Source of the DNA: Dehalococcoidia bacterium
GTDB taxonomy: Bacteria; Chloroflexota; Dehalococcoidia; Lucifugimonadales; Lucifugimonadaceae
Direction: 5' to 3'
DNA: 64,000 bases
Assembly (NCBI GenBank): GCA_012959765.1
Contig: DUCO01000029.1
Location: 1 to 64,000 of the forward strand
A model generated the notes under the pieces. The model searched no databases. It was not told the DNA's origin and saw nothing but the letters and a program-made list of their open reading frames with translations. Positions 7,828 through 16,546 of this stretch are shown here, one piece after another. Each line of letters begins with the position of its first letter. The first letter of the stretch is position 1. Both the position numbers and the translations under genes were made by a program.

Positions 7828-8805
7828 CTAATCCCGGGTCAAATACCGCTTTGGAAACTTGGCGACTACCGAGTACAAAATGTCGACCATGTTTGCGAGC
7901 CGCACCTTAGCCATCTGTGAACAAAGCTGATACGCCTCAAGCCGCTCGAATCCGTAGTCGGTCGATAGCCACGTAACCAGATCGTAAAACGCAATTCGAG
8001 CGGCGTCTTCCATCGGACGCGCACTGCCGATCGACATCAGGAACTCGTCTGACTCAACACGAGGCGTTGCGACAGTCCGATTCTTGATCACATCGATCGT
8101 AAGCGTTCCTTTGGTAGGCACCTCTGCCGCAACCCCGCAAACCTCGCCATCGCCCTGTGCGGCGTGCCCATCGCCCAGAAACAGCAACGTACCCGGCACG
8201 TTCACCGGCAGTTAAACCGTGTTGCCGGGGCATATGTCAACAGCATCCATATTCCCACCATGAAATCCGGGCGAAAGAGTTGATATCGCCTCAACCGCAG
8301 GCGAGGTGCCGATCGTGCCATAGAACGGCTCGACCGGTATTGGCAGGATGTTGAGATTCGGGTCGTAGATCATCTCGGTGGCGTTGAGCGAACGCAGCAT
8401 GATGTTCTGCGGCAATGGTTCGTTCAACACCCGGGTGAACGGTGTTCCGCACAACCCGCCGAACTCGGGAATCAGGCAGCTAACGGCATAATCCCGAGTG
8501 ATCTCTATCGAGTCGATTCTCACCGCAAGCGTATCGCCGGGCTCAGCGCCCTCAACGTAAATCGGACCGGTGCAAGGGTTCACGAACGGCACCTGGATAA
8601 TCTCGCTGAGATTAAGATCGGGCGAATCGATCAAATTTCCAAACGCATCGAGCGTAGAAATCTGAACTGTCTCTCCCGGCGTGACTCGGGCGATTGGCTC
8701 CTGATACGGCCCAATCACCCACGCAAGATCCTCAGTAGGCGGCGGAATTATCTGTTGCAACGTTTTGGTCCCATGAGCATGGTGTCGGTGCTCGGGGTCA
8801 AGCAC
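7828..8805 (-). pseudogene. Acetamidase/formamidase family protein split by an in-frame UAA
   Basis: The frame 8805-8212 (GTG start) gives the N-terminal part with FHGGNMD and ends GNTV-stop. The frame continues in phase as LPVNVPGTLLFLGDGHAAQGDGEV down to 7828, covering the highly conserved GDGHAAQGDGE motif of FmdA/AmdA amidases, which release ammonia from formamide or acetamide. The TAA is the only interruption. It stands where relatives have Tyr (V-Y-LPV), a single base change. The product as it stands would be truncated and inactive. A single sequencing error would explain it equally well. Confidence 0.8.
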
Positions 8806-8858
8806 CGGTCGAATCGACCGCCGCAGTTTAGACGAGTTGCAGGAAAATTAAACAACAA

Positions 8859-8906
8859 AGCCCTGCGCTCACCCGAGTTCCGTAGAACTCGAGCCAACGC
8901 AGGGCT
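8859..8906 (-). terminator. Two-part hairpin, probable terminator of the rsmD-coaD operon
   Basis: AGCCCTGCG (8859-8867) pairs with CGCAGGGCT (8898-8906), and inside it CGAGTTC (8874-8880) pairs with GAACTCG (8885-8891). Reading on the minus strand the stem is followed by TTTGTTGTTTAATTTT. It lies about 150 nt beyond the stop of the coiled-coil gene at 9060. Confidence 0.65.
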
Positions 8907-8960
8907 GAGTGGTTGATTCTTTTCTGGCTTATGGGCCAATTGTCGAACTTGAGGCTATCG

Positions 8961-9010
8961 CGCGACCCCTCCAGATCCCTCGGCTACGATGACTTCACTC
9001 GGGAAATCGT
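8961..9010. repeat. Dispersed repeat R3 fragment
   Basis: Reads CCAGATCCCTCGGCTACGAT then GACTTCACTCGGGAAAT. Related strings occur near 14281, 25845, 35745, 51735 and 52983. The family is diverged and non-coding. Confidence 0.6.
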
Positions 9011-9059
9011 CGTCGGCAGTTGAATTCTGTGTGGCTGTGCGACTATCTACAAACCAGAA

Positions 9060-9653
9060 CTAGTCGGCGACGGCTGCTGTTGGGCGGGCGTCGAGAAGGT
9101 CGATACCACCTCGAACCTGACCCAGCGTGTCGGCAATTCGTTCTTCCAGCGTAAACAGCACCTCGCGAGCGTAGTTATCTGCGCCCTTGCGTCGTGCTAC
9201 TGCTGAAGTCTCGGCTTCTTTCAAGATTCCATTCACACTGTTCTCAGCATCATCGATCAACTTGCTCGCGCGCTTCTGGGCATCGCCATTGGTCTCAGCT
9301 GCCTTCTCGTTGGCCACACGAGTAATCTCGGTCTCCTGAACCATCCGGTGAGCCTCTTCTTGCGAGCTCGTAAGCAGCGTGTTCGACTGCTCTTCGGCCA
9401 GCTGGCGAATAGTTGTTGCCTCTTCATCGGCGTATGCGCGAATCCTGCGGGCTTCGAGTTCTGCCTGCTTGATGATTGCATCCTTCTGACGAACCACACC
9501 TTCGGCTTCGTTCATCTGGGTGGGCATCTCGCTCTTCATATCAGTGATGAGAGTTGTGATTTTCTCCAGGTTTACGAGCGTTCGTGCTGTTCCGGGTACT
9601 CGACCTTTGACGATCATCGCCTCCAGGTCTTCGAGTTGTGACATAAGTGTCAT
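9060..9653 (-). CDS. Coiled-coil protein of unknown function
   Basis: About 197 residues, almost entirely charged alpha-helix: long Glu/Lys/Arg/Ala stretches such as QKDAIIKQAELEARRIRAYA and EEAHRMVQETEITRVANEKA, resembling ATP-synthase b-subunit or DivIVA-type stalks. There is no membrane segment and no Cys. The ATG at 9653 is chosen because GGAGGT lies 6 nt upstream; it is 35 nt downstream of coaD, so it is the third gene of the rsmD-coaD operon. No enzymatic function is visible; a role in cell division or a membrane-associated scaffold is only a guess. Confidence 0.7.
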   Translation of the reverse strand: MTLMSQLEDLEAMIVKGRVPGTARTLVNLEKITTLITDMKSEMPTQMNEAEGVVRQKDAIIKQAELEARRIRAYADEEATTIRQLAEEQSNTLLTSSQEEAHRMVQETEITRVANEKAAETNGDAQKRASKLIDDAENSVNGILKEAETSAVARRKGADNYAREVLFTLEERIADTLGQVRGGIDLLDARPTAAVAD

Positions 9654-9688
9654 TACTACCTCCATGCGTGTCGACTGACGCGTGCTTG

Positions 9689-10186
9689 CTAACTGCTGCT
9701 TTTCTTTCGTTCATCGAGCCTCTCAACCAGAGGCTTCCAAACGTTCGGTGGAACAAGATCCGACACATCAGCGCCGAATGCTGCCACCTCTTTCACTCTT
9801 GACGAACTCAGGATCTGGTATTCCAGAGCGCTGAAAAGACAAATAGTTTCAATGTCTTCGGCCAACCTGCGGTTCATTAGTGCCATTTCACTTTCGTACT
9901 CAAAATCACTTGTGATTCGCAGACCACGTACGATCGAGTCGGCACCGATTGCTCGGGCGACATTGACCGTTAGGCCGGAGTACGACTGCACCGTTACGTT
10001 GGTCAAATGACCCACCGCTTCGGCAAACATTTCAATTCGCTCGTCGACAGTGAACAATGTTCGCTTCAACGAGCCTGTAACCACACCGACTGTCAGGTGA
10101 TCCACGACTTTCGATGCTCTTTCGACAATATCTACGTGACCCTTTGTCACAGGATCGAACGTGCCGGGATAGATCGCCTTCGTCAT
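9689..10186 (-). CDS. coaD: Pantetheine-phosphate adenylyltransferase
   Basis: Fourth step of coenzyme A synthesis: transfers AMP from ATP to 4'-phosphopantetheine. The 165-residue length is standard. The nucleotidyltransferase signature YPGTFDPVTKGH (6-17) includes the T/H-x-G-H ATP site, and ISSSRVKEVAAFGADVSDLVP near the C-terminus is the second conserved block (ISSTxVRE in relatives). The start codon follows the rsmD stop directly, with a GGGGGCG ribosome site inside the rsmD end. Confidence 0.95.
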   Translation of the reverse strand: MTKAIYPGTFDPVTKGHVDIVERASKVVDHLTVGVVTGSLKRTLFTVDERIEMFAEAVGHLTNVTVQSYSGLTVNVARAIGADSIVRGLRITSDFEYESEMALMNRRLAEDIETICLFSALEYQILSSSRVKEVAAFGADVSDLVPPNVWKPLVERLDERKKSSS

Positions 10187-10774
10187 CTATTCGCCCCCTG
10201 ACTTTGGTGATGCGCCCTCTGGAAGGGACTTGTAAACCGAAACTGCGGTGTCGCCGTAGAGCCGGTGAGTCGATAACGCCAGGCCCGGCAGTGAATCGGG
10301 CAGGGTTGTCATCTTCGAATGTTCTAAAAATGCGATCGCGTTTGGTGCGATCAATCTTGCGTCGTTGACCCGCTCGAAAAGCGACTCGAACTCGATCAGA
10401 TCGTACGGCGGATCGGCAAAAATCAGGTCGAACTCGGCCTTCAGTCTTCCGACTGCTGTGAGTGCGCTTCCTCTTTGTACCGAACCCTGCATTGCCAACC
10501 TGTGTTTTTCCAGCGACTTCTTAATGTCGTCGCATCGACGCGCGTTTTGCTCGATGAACACGGCACTTTCGGCGCCGCGCTGAAGAGCTTCAATCCCGAG
10601 AGCACCAGTACCGGCGTAGATGTCGAGAACGCGGAGTCCACTTGCTCCCGCGGGACCGAGCATCGAGAAAATCGCTGATCTCACCTTGGATGTGGTTGGA
10701 CGAAGAGAGCTTCCTCTGGAACTGGAAGCCCGCCTGAATTTAAAATCCGAAGATCCTCTGCGTCTGCTGCTCAT
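10187..10774 (-). CDS. rsmD: 16S rRNA (guanine966-N2)-methyltransferase
   Basis: SAM-dependent methyltransferase of the 30S subunit. Shows LRPTTSKVRSAIFSML (substrate-binding N-terminus), VLDIYAGTGALGIEAL (SAM loop) and the catalytic FADPPYD. The pairing with coaD is the usual order in bacteria. I use the ATG at 10774 (195 residues). A GTG at 10834 would add 20 residues not seen in the family. Confidence 0.92.
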   Translation of the reverse strand: MSSRRRGSSDFKFRRASSSRGSSLRPTTSKVRSAIFSMLGPAGASGLRVLDIYAGTGALGIEALQRGAESAVFIEQNARRCDDIKKSLEKHRLAMQGSVQRGSALTAVGRLKAEFDLIFADPPYDLIEFESLFERVNDARLIAPNAIAFLEHSKMTTLPDSLPGLALSTHRLYGDTAVSVYKSLPEGASPKSGGE

Positions 10775-11254
10775 CGCGTTTTCGATCCGCACCTGAAACC
10801 CTTGATGTAATTTCGAGTGGAACTGATTATTCACGTCTCAGCCGATTCTTAACCATCGTGGGTTGTTACAGGTTTCGGGCGTTTTACACGGAAGCGAGGC
10901 CACTGTGGGTGTGTCTGATGCGGCGAAATGTCCTGCGCAAAAGGAGTTTTTCCTTTTATCCCTTCTCCTTAGAGGGAGAAGGTTAGGTTGAGGGAGTATG
11001 GGAACGTTGGAACATCAACATCCGAGGACCCCGGCCCAGCCCCAGCATTCCCCCTCACCTAAGTCCTCTCCCTAATGGAGAGGATTTTAAAAGACCATCG
11101 GGTCGGGATCCCACGCTCCGATGTCTGACCCACACCGTCAGTGCTTCTTCTTCTATCTGCTGAATTCACCGGAGCGCTGCCTTAGAATGAATTGCCATGC
11201 CAGTGGGGCAGGGTAAGAGTTGAAAAAACGTAACCACTATTTGCGCCGAGAAAT
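10775..11254. other. Divergent intergenic region rsmD/lysS
   Basis: About 480 bp containing repeat R1 copy D (10959-11088). It must hold promoters in both directions, but I cannot point to convincing -35/-10 pairs. No RNA gene was recognised. Confidence 0.5.
10959..11088. repeat. Palindromic intergenic repeat R1, copy D
   Basis: Left hairpin around CTCCTTAGAGGGAG with AAGGTTAGGTTGAGGG; right CCCCCTCACCTAAGTCC with CTCTCCCTAATGGAGAG and ATTTTA. It occupies the middle of the rsmD-lysS gap. Confidence 0.85.
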
Positions 11255-12814
11255 ATGACCAACCAAGATCAACAAGAACAGCCGAATCAAGAAGAGTCGG
11301 CAGCAGGCGAACAGAAACTCATCGAAGACCGTCTCGCCAAGACCGCCCAGATAAGGGCCCAGGGGATAGACCCGTACCCGGCACGATTCGATCGCACCCA
11401 CACATCGGTAGAAGCAACGAAGCTATTCGAGTACGCCGAGGTCATGGCGAGCAACGGTGTTGGCGACGATACTGAGCACCCCCGCACCGAAACCGTTCGC
11501 GTTGCCGGCCGGGTTATGGCACGGCGCGGAATGGGTAAGGCTGCGTTCATCGACCTCAAAGATGGACACGGAACGATTCAGGCATTCGCCCGACAGAACA
11601 CGATGGGCGACGACGAGTATGCGATTCTTGCGCTACTTGATATCGGCGACATTATCGGCGTCGAAGGCTCCGTGATTCGTACGCGACGCGGCGAAATAAG
11701 CGTTGAGGCCCAGAAGATCACCGTCCTCACAAAGGCCATCCGACCGCTTCCCGACAAGTGGCACGGACTGCAGGATCAGGAGATTCGATTCAGGCAGCGC
11801 TATCTCGATTTGATCTCTAACGACAAGGCGATGAAGAACGCCCTGCTTCGTTCGAACGTGGTGCGATCAATGCGGTCGTTCATGCATGACCGAGGGTTCA
11901 TCGAGGTCGAAACGCCGATCCTAGTCCCGGTTGCAGCCGGCGCGCAGGCAACTCCGTTTGAAACGCACCACAACCAGCTCGACCGCGACCTTTACCTGCG
12001 AATCGCAACCGAGCTTTATCTAAAGAAACTGATCGTTGGCGGCATCGAGCGTGTGTTCGAAATCGGCCGTCTGTTCCGCAACGAAGGGCTCGATCACGAT
12101 CACAACCCCGAGTTCACAACCATCGAGAGCTACCAGGCCTACGCCGACTACAACGACGTGATGGAAATGGTAGAGAACATGGTTTCATTTATTGCCAAAG
12201 AAACCACCGGATCGATGGTATTGCCAGCGGTTGACGGTGTTCGGGCTGAGATCGATCTCACACCGCCGTGGACCCGACTCGATCTCCGTGAAGAGATCAA
12301 GAAACGCACCGGTATCGATTTCGCGGAGAACCGAGATGTTGAATCGCTTTCAGACGCCATGCGGGAACGTGGAATCCATGTTGAAGCAGGCTCGGCGTGG
12401 GGACGACTTCTCGACAAGATCATATCTTCGGAAGTCGAACCACATCTCATTCAGCCGCACTTCCTCGTCGACTACCCGGTCGAGATGTCACCCCTCGCCA
12501 AGCGCAAACCCGGCGCCGACGAAATCGTCGAGCGCTTCGAGGCGTTTACGATGGGCAGTGAACTTTGTAACGCCTTCACCGAGTTGAACGACCCGGTTGA
12601 TCAGCGCTCACGATTCGAGCAACAGGAGCGCATGCGGGATCAGTTCGACGATGACGAAGCCGACCGGCTCGACGAAGATTTCCTTATTGCGATCGAACAC
12701 GGAATGCCACCAACCGGTGGACTTGGACTGGGGATCGACAGGCTAACCATGCTGATCGCTGGCGAAGAATCAATTCGAGAAATATTGTTATTTCCAGCCA
12801 TGCGCAACTCCTGA
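11255..12814 (+). CDS. lysS: Lysyl-tRNA synthetase, class II
   Basis: Charges tRNA-Lys in the cytoplasm. 519 residues, normal for the class II enzyme. The OB-fold anticodon domain spans about 80-155. Motif 2 is FEIGRLFRNEG (268-278), and motif 3 is GGLGLGIDRLTMLI near the C-terminus. A polar, Gln/Glu-rich N-terminal extension of about 25 residues precedes the fold. It is followed by serS after 51 bp on the same strand, so both are likely co-transcribed. Confidence 0.96.
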   Translation: MTNQDQQEQPNQEESAAGEQKLIEDRLAKTAQIRAQGIDPYPARFDRTHTSVEATKLFEYAEVMASNGVGDDTEHPRTETVRVAGRVMARRGMGKAAFIDLKDGHGTIQAFARQNTMGDDEYAILALLDIGDIIGVEGSVIRTRRGEISVEAQKITVLTKAIRPLPDKWHGLQDQEIRFRQRYLDLISNDKAMKNALLRSNVVRSMRSFMHDRGFIEVETPILVPVAAGAQATPFETHHNQLDRDLYLRIATELYLKKLIVGGIERVFEIGRLFRNEGLDHDHNPEFTTIESYQAYADYNDVMEMVENMVSFIAKETTGSMVLPAVDGVRAEIDLTPPWTRLDLREEIKKRTGIDFAENRDVESLSDAMRERGIHVEAGSAWGRLLDKIISSEVEPHLIQPHFLVDYPVEMSPLAKRKPGADEIVERFEAFTMGSELCNAFTELNDPVDQRSRFEQQERMRDQFDDDEADRLDEDFLIAIEHGMPPTGGLGLGIDRLTMLIAGEESIREILLFPAMRNS

Positions 12815-12865
12815 TCTAATCAACTTCAAGCGAATCTGCCGTCAACAAGCAGCCCTGAGTAAAAA

Positions 12866-14128
12866 ATGCTTTCACTGGAACAGATAGTCCGAGATCCTGA
12901 GACATTCCTAGCCGCCCTGGTTCGACGCGGAGAAGACCCGCCGATCGACAGGATTCTCGAACTCGATGGGCGCAGGAAAGCGCTAATTCAGGAGGCCGAT
13001 ACCGACCGTGCTCGCCGCAATAACGTGAGCAAGGCGATCGGCAACGAGAAACGAAAGCCGACACCAGAAGAGATCGCAGAGATGCGAGAAACTGGTGATC
13101 GCATCAAGACCGTCGAGGCTGAACTTGCGACCGTTCTCGAAGAGCTGAACGAAATACTTCTGCCGATTCCGAATACGCCACTGGACGACGTTCCAGACGG
13201 ACTCGATGAAGAGTCGAACGTCATCATTCGCACCTCGGAAGGCGACACCTCAACGCATGGAAATGCCCACTGGGATATAGCCCCCGCACTCGGAATTCTT
13301 GACCTCGAGGCCGGTGCCAGCATTTCAGGTGCACGCTTCTTCGTCCTAAAGGGCAAGGGCGCAAAACTTCAGCGTTCACTCGCCGCGTGGATGCTCGATG
13401 TGCAGACTGAAGAGCACGGCTACACCGAGATCGATCCACCGTTATTGGTTCGTGGCGAGACCATGACCGGGTCGGGTAACTTGCCTAAATTTAAAGACAA
13501 TCTGTACCGCGACGATGAATCGGATTTGTGGCTTGTGCCCACAGCTGAAGTCGCGCTGAACGGCCTGCATCAGGGTCAGATTATCGACCCCGACACGCTG
13601 CCCCTAAAGTACGTCGCACAAACCCCCAGCTTCCGAAAAGAACACACCTCTGCAGGACGTGATGTGCGCGGCATCAAGCGCGTCCACCAGTTCGAAAAAG
13701 TCGAAATGTTCCGTTACGTCGAACCAGAGGGTTCGGAAGAAGTACTCGAAGAGATGGTCGGCGAGGCGACAACGCTTTGCGAACGATTGGGTCTTACACA
13801 CCGAGTGCTGAAACTCTGTGCTGGCGACATCGGATTCCAATCGGCTAAAACCTACGACATCGAAGTATGGTCGCCGGGTTCAGCCGAGTGGCTCGAAGTC
13901 AGCTCAATTTCTACCTGCACCGATTTCCAGACACGCCGAAACGGCACTCGCTATCGCCCCAAAAAAGGCGCATCAACCAGGCTGCCGCACACGCTGAACG
14001 GCTCGGGCCTTGCCCTTCCACGAATCTGGATAGCCGTAATAGAAAACGGCCTTCAAGAAGATGGTTCGATCGAAATCCCAGAAGTGTTGATCCCATACAC
14101 CGGCTGGAGCCGCATCGAAGCCGACTAG
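12866..14128 (+). CDS. serS: Seryl-tRNA synthetase
   Basis: Charges tRNA-Ser, and would also charge tRNA-Sec if the organism makes selenoproteins. The N-terminal antiparallel coiled coil is at about 28-100 (RKALIQEADTDRARRNNVSK...). Motif 2 is PSFRKEHTSAGRDVRGIKR and motif 3 GSGLALPRIWIAVIENG. 420 residues, normal length. Second gene of the lysS operon. Confidence 0.96.
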   Translation: MLSLEQIVRDPETFLAALVRRGEDPPIDRILELDGRRKALIQEADTDRARRNNVSKAIGNEKRKPTPEEIAEMRETGDRIKTVEAELATVLEELNEILLPIPNTPLDDVPDGLDEESNVIIRTSEGDTSTHGNAHWDIAPALGILDLEAGASISGARFFVLKGKGAKLQRSLAAWMLDVQTEEHGYTEIDPPLLVRGETMTGSGNLPKFKDNLYRDDESDLWLVPTAEVALNGLHQGQIIDPDTLPLKYVAQTPSFRKEHTSAGRDVRGIKRVHQFEKVEMFRYVEPEGSEEVLEEMVGEATTLCERLGLTHRVLKLCAGDIGFQSAKTYDIEVWSPGSAEWLEVSSISTCTDFQTRRNGTRYRPKKGASTRLPHTLNGSGLALPRIWIAVIENGLQEDGSIEIPEVLIPYTGWSRIEAD

Positions 14129-14280
14129 GCCTGTATCGATGCGGCCCTCTCGATTCCCCGACCGAAGCAAAGCGAAGTGGAGGAGCCACGATGGGTGCAG
14201 CTAACATCAAAGCCAACAAAGTGACGATATCCTCCAGCTTGAAGATCAACACTCGTCCCTTGCAAGACAGCCGATTCTCG

Positions 14281-14330
14281 CGAGATCCCTCCACTTCCCT
14301 CCACTTCCCTCCGCTTCGGTCGGGAAATGG
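14281..14330. repeat. R3-like repeat with small tandem units
   Basis: GATCCCTCCACTTCCCT followed by a repeated CCACTTCCCT unit and then TTCGGTCGGGAAATGG. A partly complementary string (CCCCGACCGAAGCAAAGCGA) lies at 14157-14176, so the serS-AKR gap could form a large imperfect hairpin. Confidence 0.5.
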
Positions 14331-14376
14331 ACTGTGCCGATTGTCCCTATTAGATCGTTTCGGAGACAGAAATCAT

Positions 14377-15367
14377 ATGAAATACAGAAATCTCGGCAGC
14401 ACGGGACTACAGATATCGGAAGTCATTTTTGGTGGCGGAGCCGTTGGTGGAATCCTGATCGGTGCCGACGACGACACAAGGCGAAAAGCTGTGCGTATGG
14501 CGCTGGACGCCGGGATTAACTGGATCGATGCCGCTGCTAGCTATGGCACCGGAGCTTCCGAAACCGCCATTGGCTGGTTGATGAAAGAGGTTCCCGAAAG
14601 CGACCGCCCGTACATTTCAACCAAGACTGCGTTTGATCAGACGGCGGGCGACTACGCCGGTCAGGCCGAACGGGCACTTACCGCAAGCCTGGAAAAACTC
14701 CAGATGGACAGGGTCGATCTGTATCAGGTGCACAATCGTATAGCGGGTTCCTCAGACGCCTTAGAGGACGCAATTACTCCCGACGATCTACTGAGAGCAG
14801 GCGGAATTGCCGATGTAATGCGGTCGCTCGTCGACAAAGACCTTACCCGGCACATCGGTTTCACTTCGACAGGCGAAGCTGAGTCGTTGCACAAAGTAAT
14901 CTCCAGCCAACGCTTCCAGAGCGCACAGGTCTACTACAAACCTGTTAAATCCGTCGGCAGGGCGTGAAATGCATCCGAACTGGTCGGCGTACGACCACAA
15001 GAACATCATCGCTGCTTGCGCCGACAATGGAGTCGGTGTGATGGTCATCCGAGTCCTTGCAGCTGGAGTTATCGCAACCGACGTTCGGACTGGAAAAGAG
15101 GGTGGAGTCGCACTCGACAACGATGTCGAATCGGACGTGAAAAGAATGAACGCTGTACTCCCTCTGCTGAAACCGTAACACGGTGAGCGTGCTCAAGTCG
15201 CCGTTCGCTACGCCCTCCGAAATCCCGGCGTATCAGGGGTCGAGGTTGGGATGGCCGAGTTGGAACATCTCGAGCTGGCGATTGGCGCGGCTGAGATGGA
15301 ACCACTACCCGCCGATCTGTTGAGCGAACTCGACGATTTAGCTGACACCAACTTCGGCATCAGCTAA
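14377..15367 (+). pseudogene. Aldo/keto reductase broken by a frameshift and an in-frame UAA
   Basis: Starts normally at ATG 14377 (GGAG upstream) with KYRNLGSTGLQISEVIFGGG and the catalytic-Tyr region DAAASYGTGASE. Near 14937-14940 an extra A in TACAAACC shifts the frame. Relatives read VYYNLLNPSAGR, recovered here as NLLNPSAGREMHPNW in the next frame. An in-frame TAA at 15176-15178 follows, and the C-terminus (VRYALRNPGVSGVEVG) runs to 15367. Both lesions are single-base events. An NADPH-dependent oxidoreductase is the ancestral role. Confidence 0.8.
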
Positions 15368-15386
15368 AGCCATATAACAAGCTCGA

Positions 15387-16487
15387 CTACGCCACCGGGC
15401 CCGCGTAAGTCCCATCAAACGCCGAGCGAGCGTACTGGAGCGGCCAGCTATCCGATTCTCCATCGAGCTGAGTCTGGGCGTACAACGGCCAGTACGGGTT
15501 CCTCATGATCTCTCGGCCAAGAAATATAGCGTCGGCCTCCCCGGCTTCGAGAATTGCTTCCGCCTGGTGAGCCTCGGTGATCAGCCCTACCGCGCCGGTC
15601 AGTATACCCGCCTGCTCCCGAATCGCATCCGAGAGCGGCACCTGGTACCCGGGTTTAAGCTCGACCACCTGATTTGCCGAATTACCACCTCCCGAGACGT
15701 CGATCAGATCAACACCAGCATCTTTCATCCATCTGGCAAGTTGAATCGAATCATCGATGTCCCAACCACCCTCAATGAATTCAGAAGCGGAAATTCGAAC
15801 GAACAGCGGTGCTGAGTCCGGAATTGCCTTGCGAACCGCAGCGATAGTTTCCAATGCGAACCGGCATCGATTCTCTAGCGAACAACCGTACTCATCCTCT
15901 CTGTGATTCGAGAGTGGAGACATGAACGAACTTGCAAGATATCCATGAGCAAAGTGAAGCTCAATAACTTTGAATCCGGCGTCCAACGAGCGAAGAGAAG
16001 CATCGACAAACGCCTGCGTAATCTCGGCGATCTCCTGTTTCGTCATTTCTTTAGGTATCCCATAAGTCTCATCGAACGGAATCGTGCTCGGCCCCACAAT
16101 CTGCCAACCTCTGTCGTTTAATTCGAGATGCCGTGAAACACCTTTCCCCGGTTCGGAATGAGAGGCCTTTCGACCGGCATGAGCGATCTGTATCGCAGGA
16201 ACTGAACCCTGACTTGAGATAAAAGCTGCCACCGGTCGCAGCGCGTCAACGTGCGCATCAGACCAGATCCCAAGACAGCTCGGAGTGATCCTGCCTTCAG
16301 GAACGACTCCAGTTGCCTCGGCCATAACGAGTCCAGATCCACCAACGGCTTTCGAGCCAAGATGGATCATGTGCCAGTCAGTGGCAATGCCATCTCCATT
16401 GCACGAGTACTCGCACATGGGTGGATAAAAGACACGGTTCGGTATGGTCTCGCCTCGAATTTCGAGGGGAGTGAATAGCTTGCTAAT
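15387..16487 (-). CDS. Old Yellow Enzyme family NADH:flavin oxidoreductase with AUU start
   Basis: FMN-dependent ene-reductase or NADH oxidase-like (beta/alpha)8 barrel. Shows the FMN/substrate region AIQIAHAGRKAS, ELHFAHGYLASSFMSPLSNHR and IFLGREIMRNPYWP. The first ATG (16418) would cut off strand 1. The frame extends upstream through SKLFTPLEIRGETIPNRVF-YPP, the standard N-terminus, and the only possible initiator at the Met position is ATT (16487-16485), with AGAGAAG 5 nt upstream. Either the gene uses an AUU start or an ATG has mutated. Substrate unknown; relatives reduce enoates and cyclic enones. Confidence 0.82.
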   Translation of the reverse strand: MSKLFTPLEIRGETIPNRVFYPPMCEYSCNGDGIATDWHMIHLGSKAVGGSGLVMAEATGVVPEGRITPSCLGIWSDAHVDALRPVAAFISSQGSVPAIQIAHAGRKASHSEPGKGVSRHLELNDRGWQIVGPSTIPFDETYGIPKEMTKQEIAEITQAFVDASLRSLDAGFKVIELHFAHGYLASSFMSPLSNHREDEYGCSLENRCRFALETIAAVRKAIPDSAPLFVRISASEFIEGGWDIDDSIQLARWMKDAGVDLIDVSGGGNSANQVVELKPGYQVPLSDAIREQAGILTGAVGLITEAHQAEAILEAGEADAIFLGREIMRNPYWPLYAQTQLDGESDSWPLQYARSAFDGTYAGPVA

Positions 16488-16546
16488 GAGATCTTCTCTA
16501 GATTAGGAAATTACAGGTGATGGGCGCGCTTGCACAAACTTGATCG

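Noticed and set aside
8748-8939. Minus-strand open frame before the amidase
   Set aside because: It runs through a large hairpin with terminator features and shows no protein-like conservation.
13867-14376. Upstream extension of the aldo/keto reductase frame
   Set aside because: It overlaps the end of serS and a repeat; the conserved protein starts at ATG 14377 with a ribosome site.
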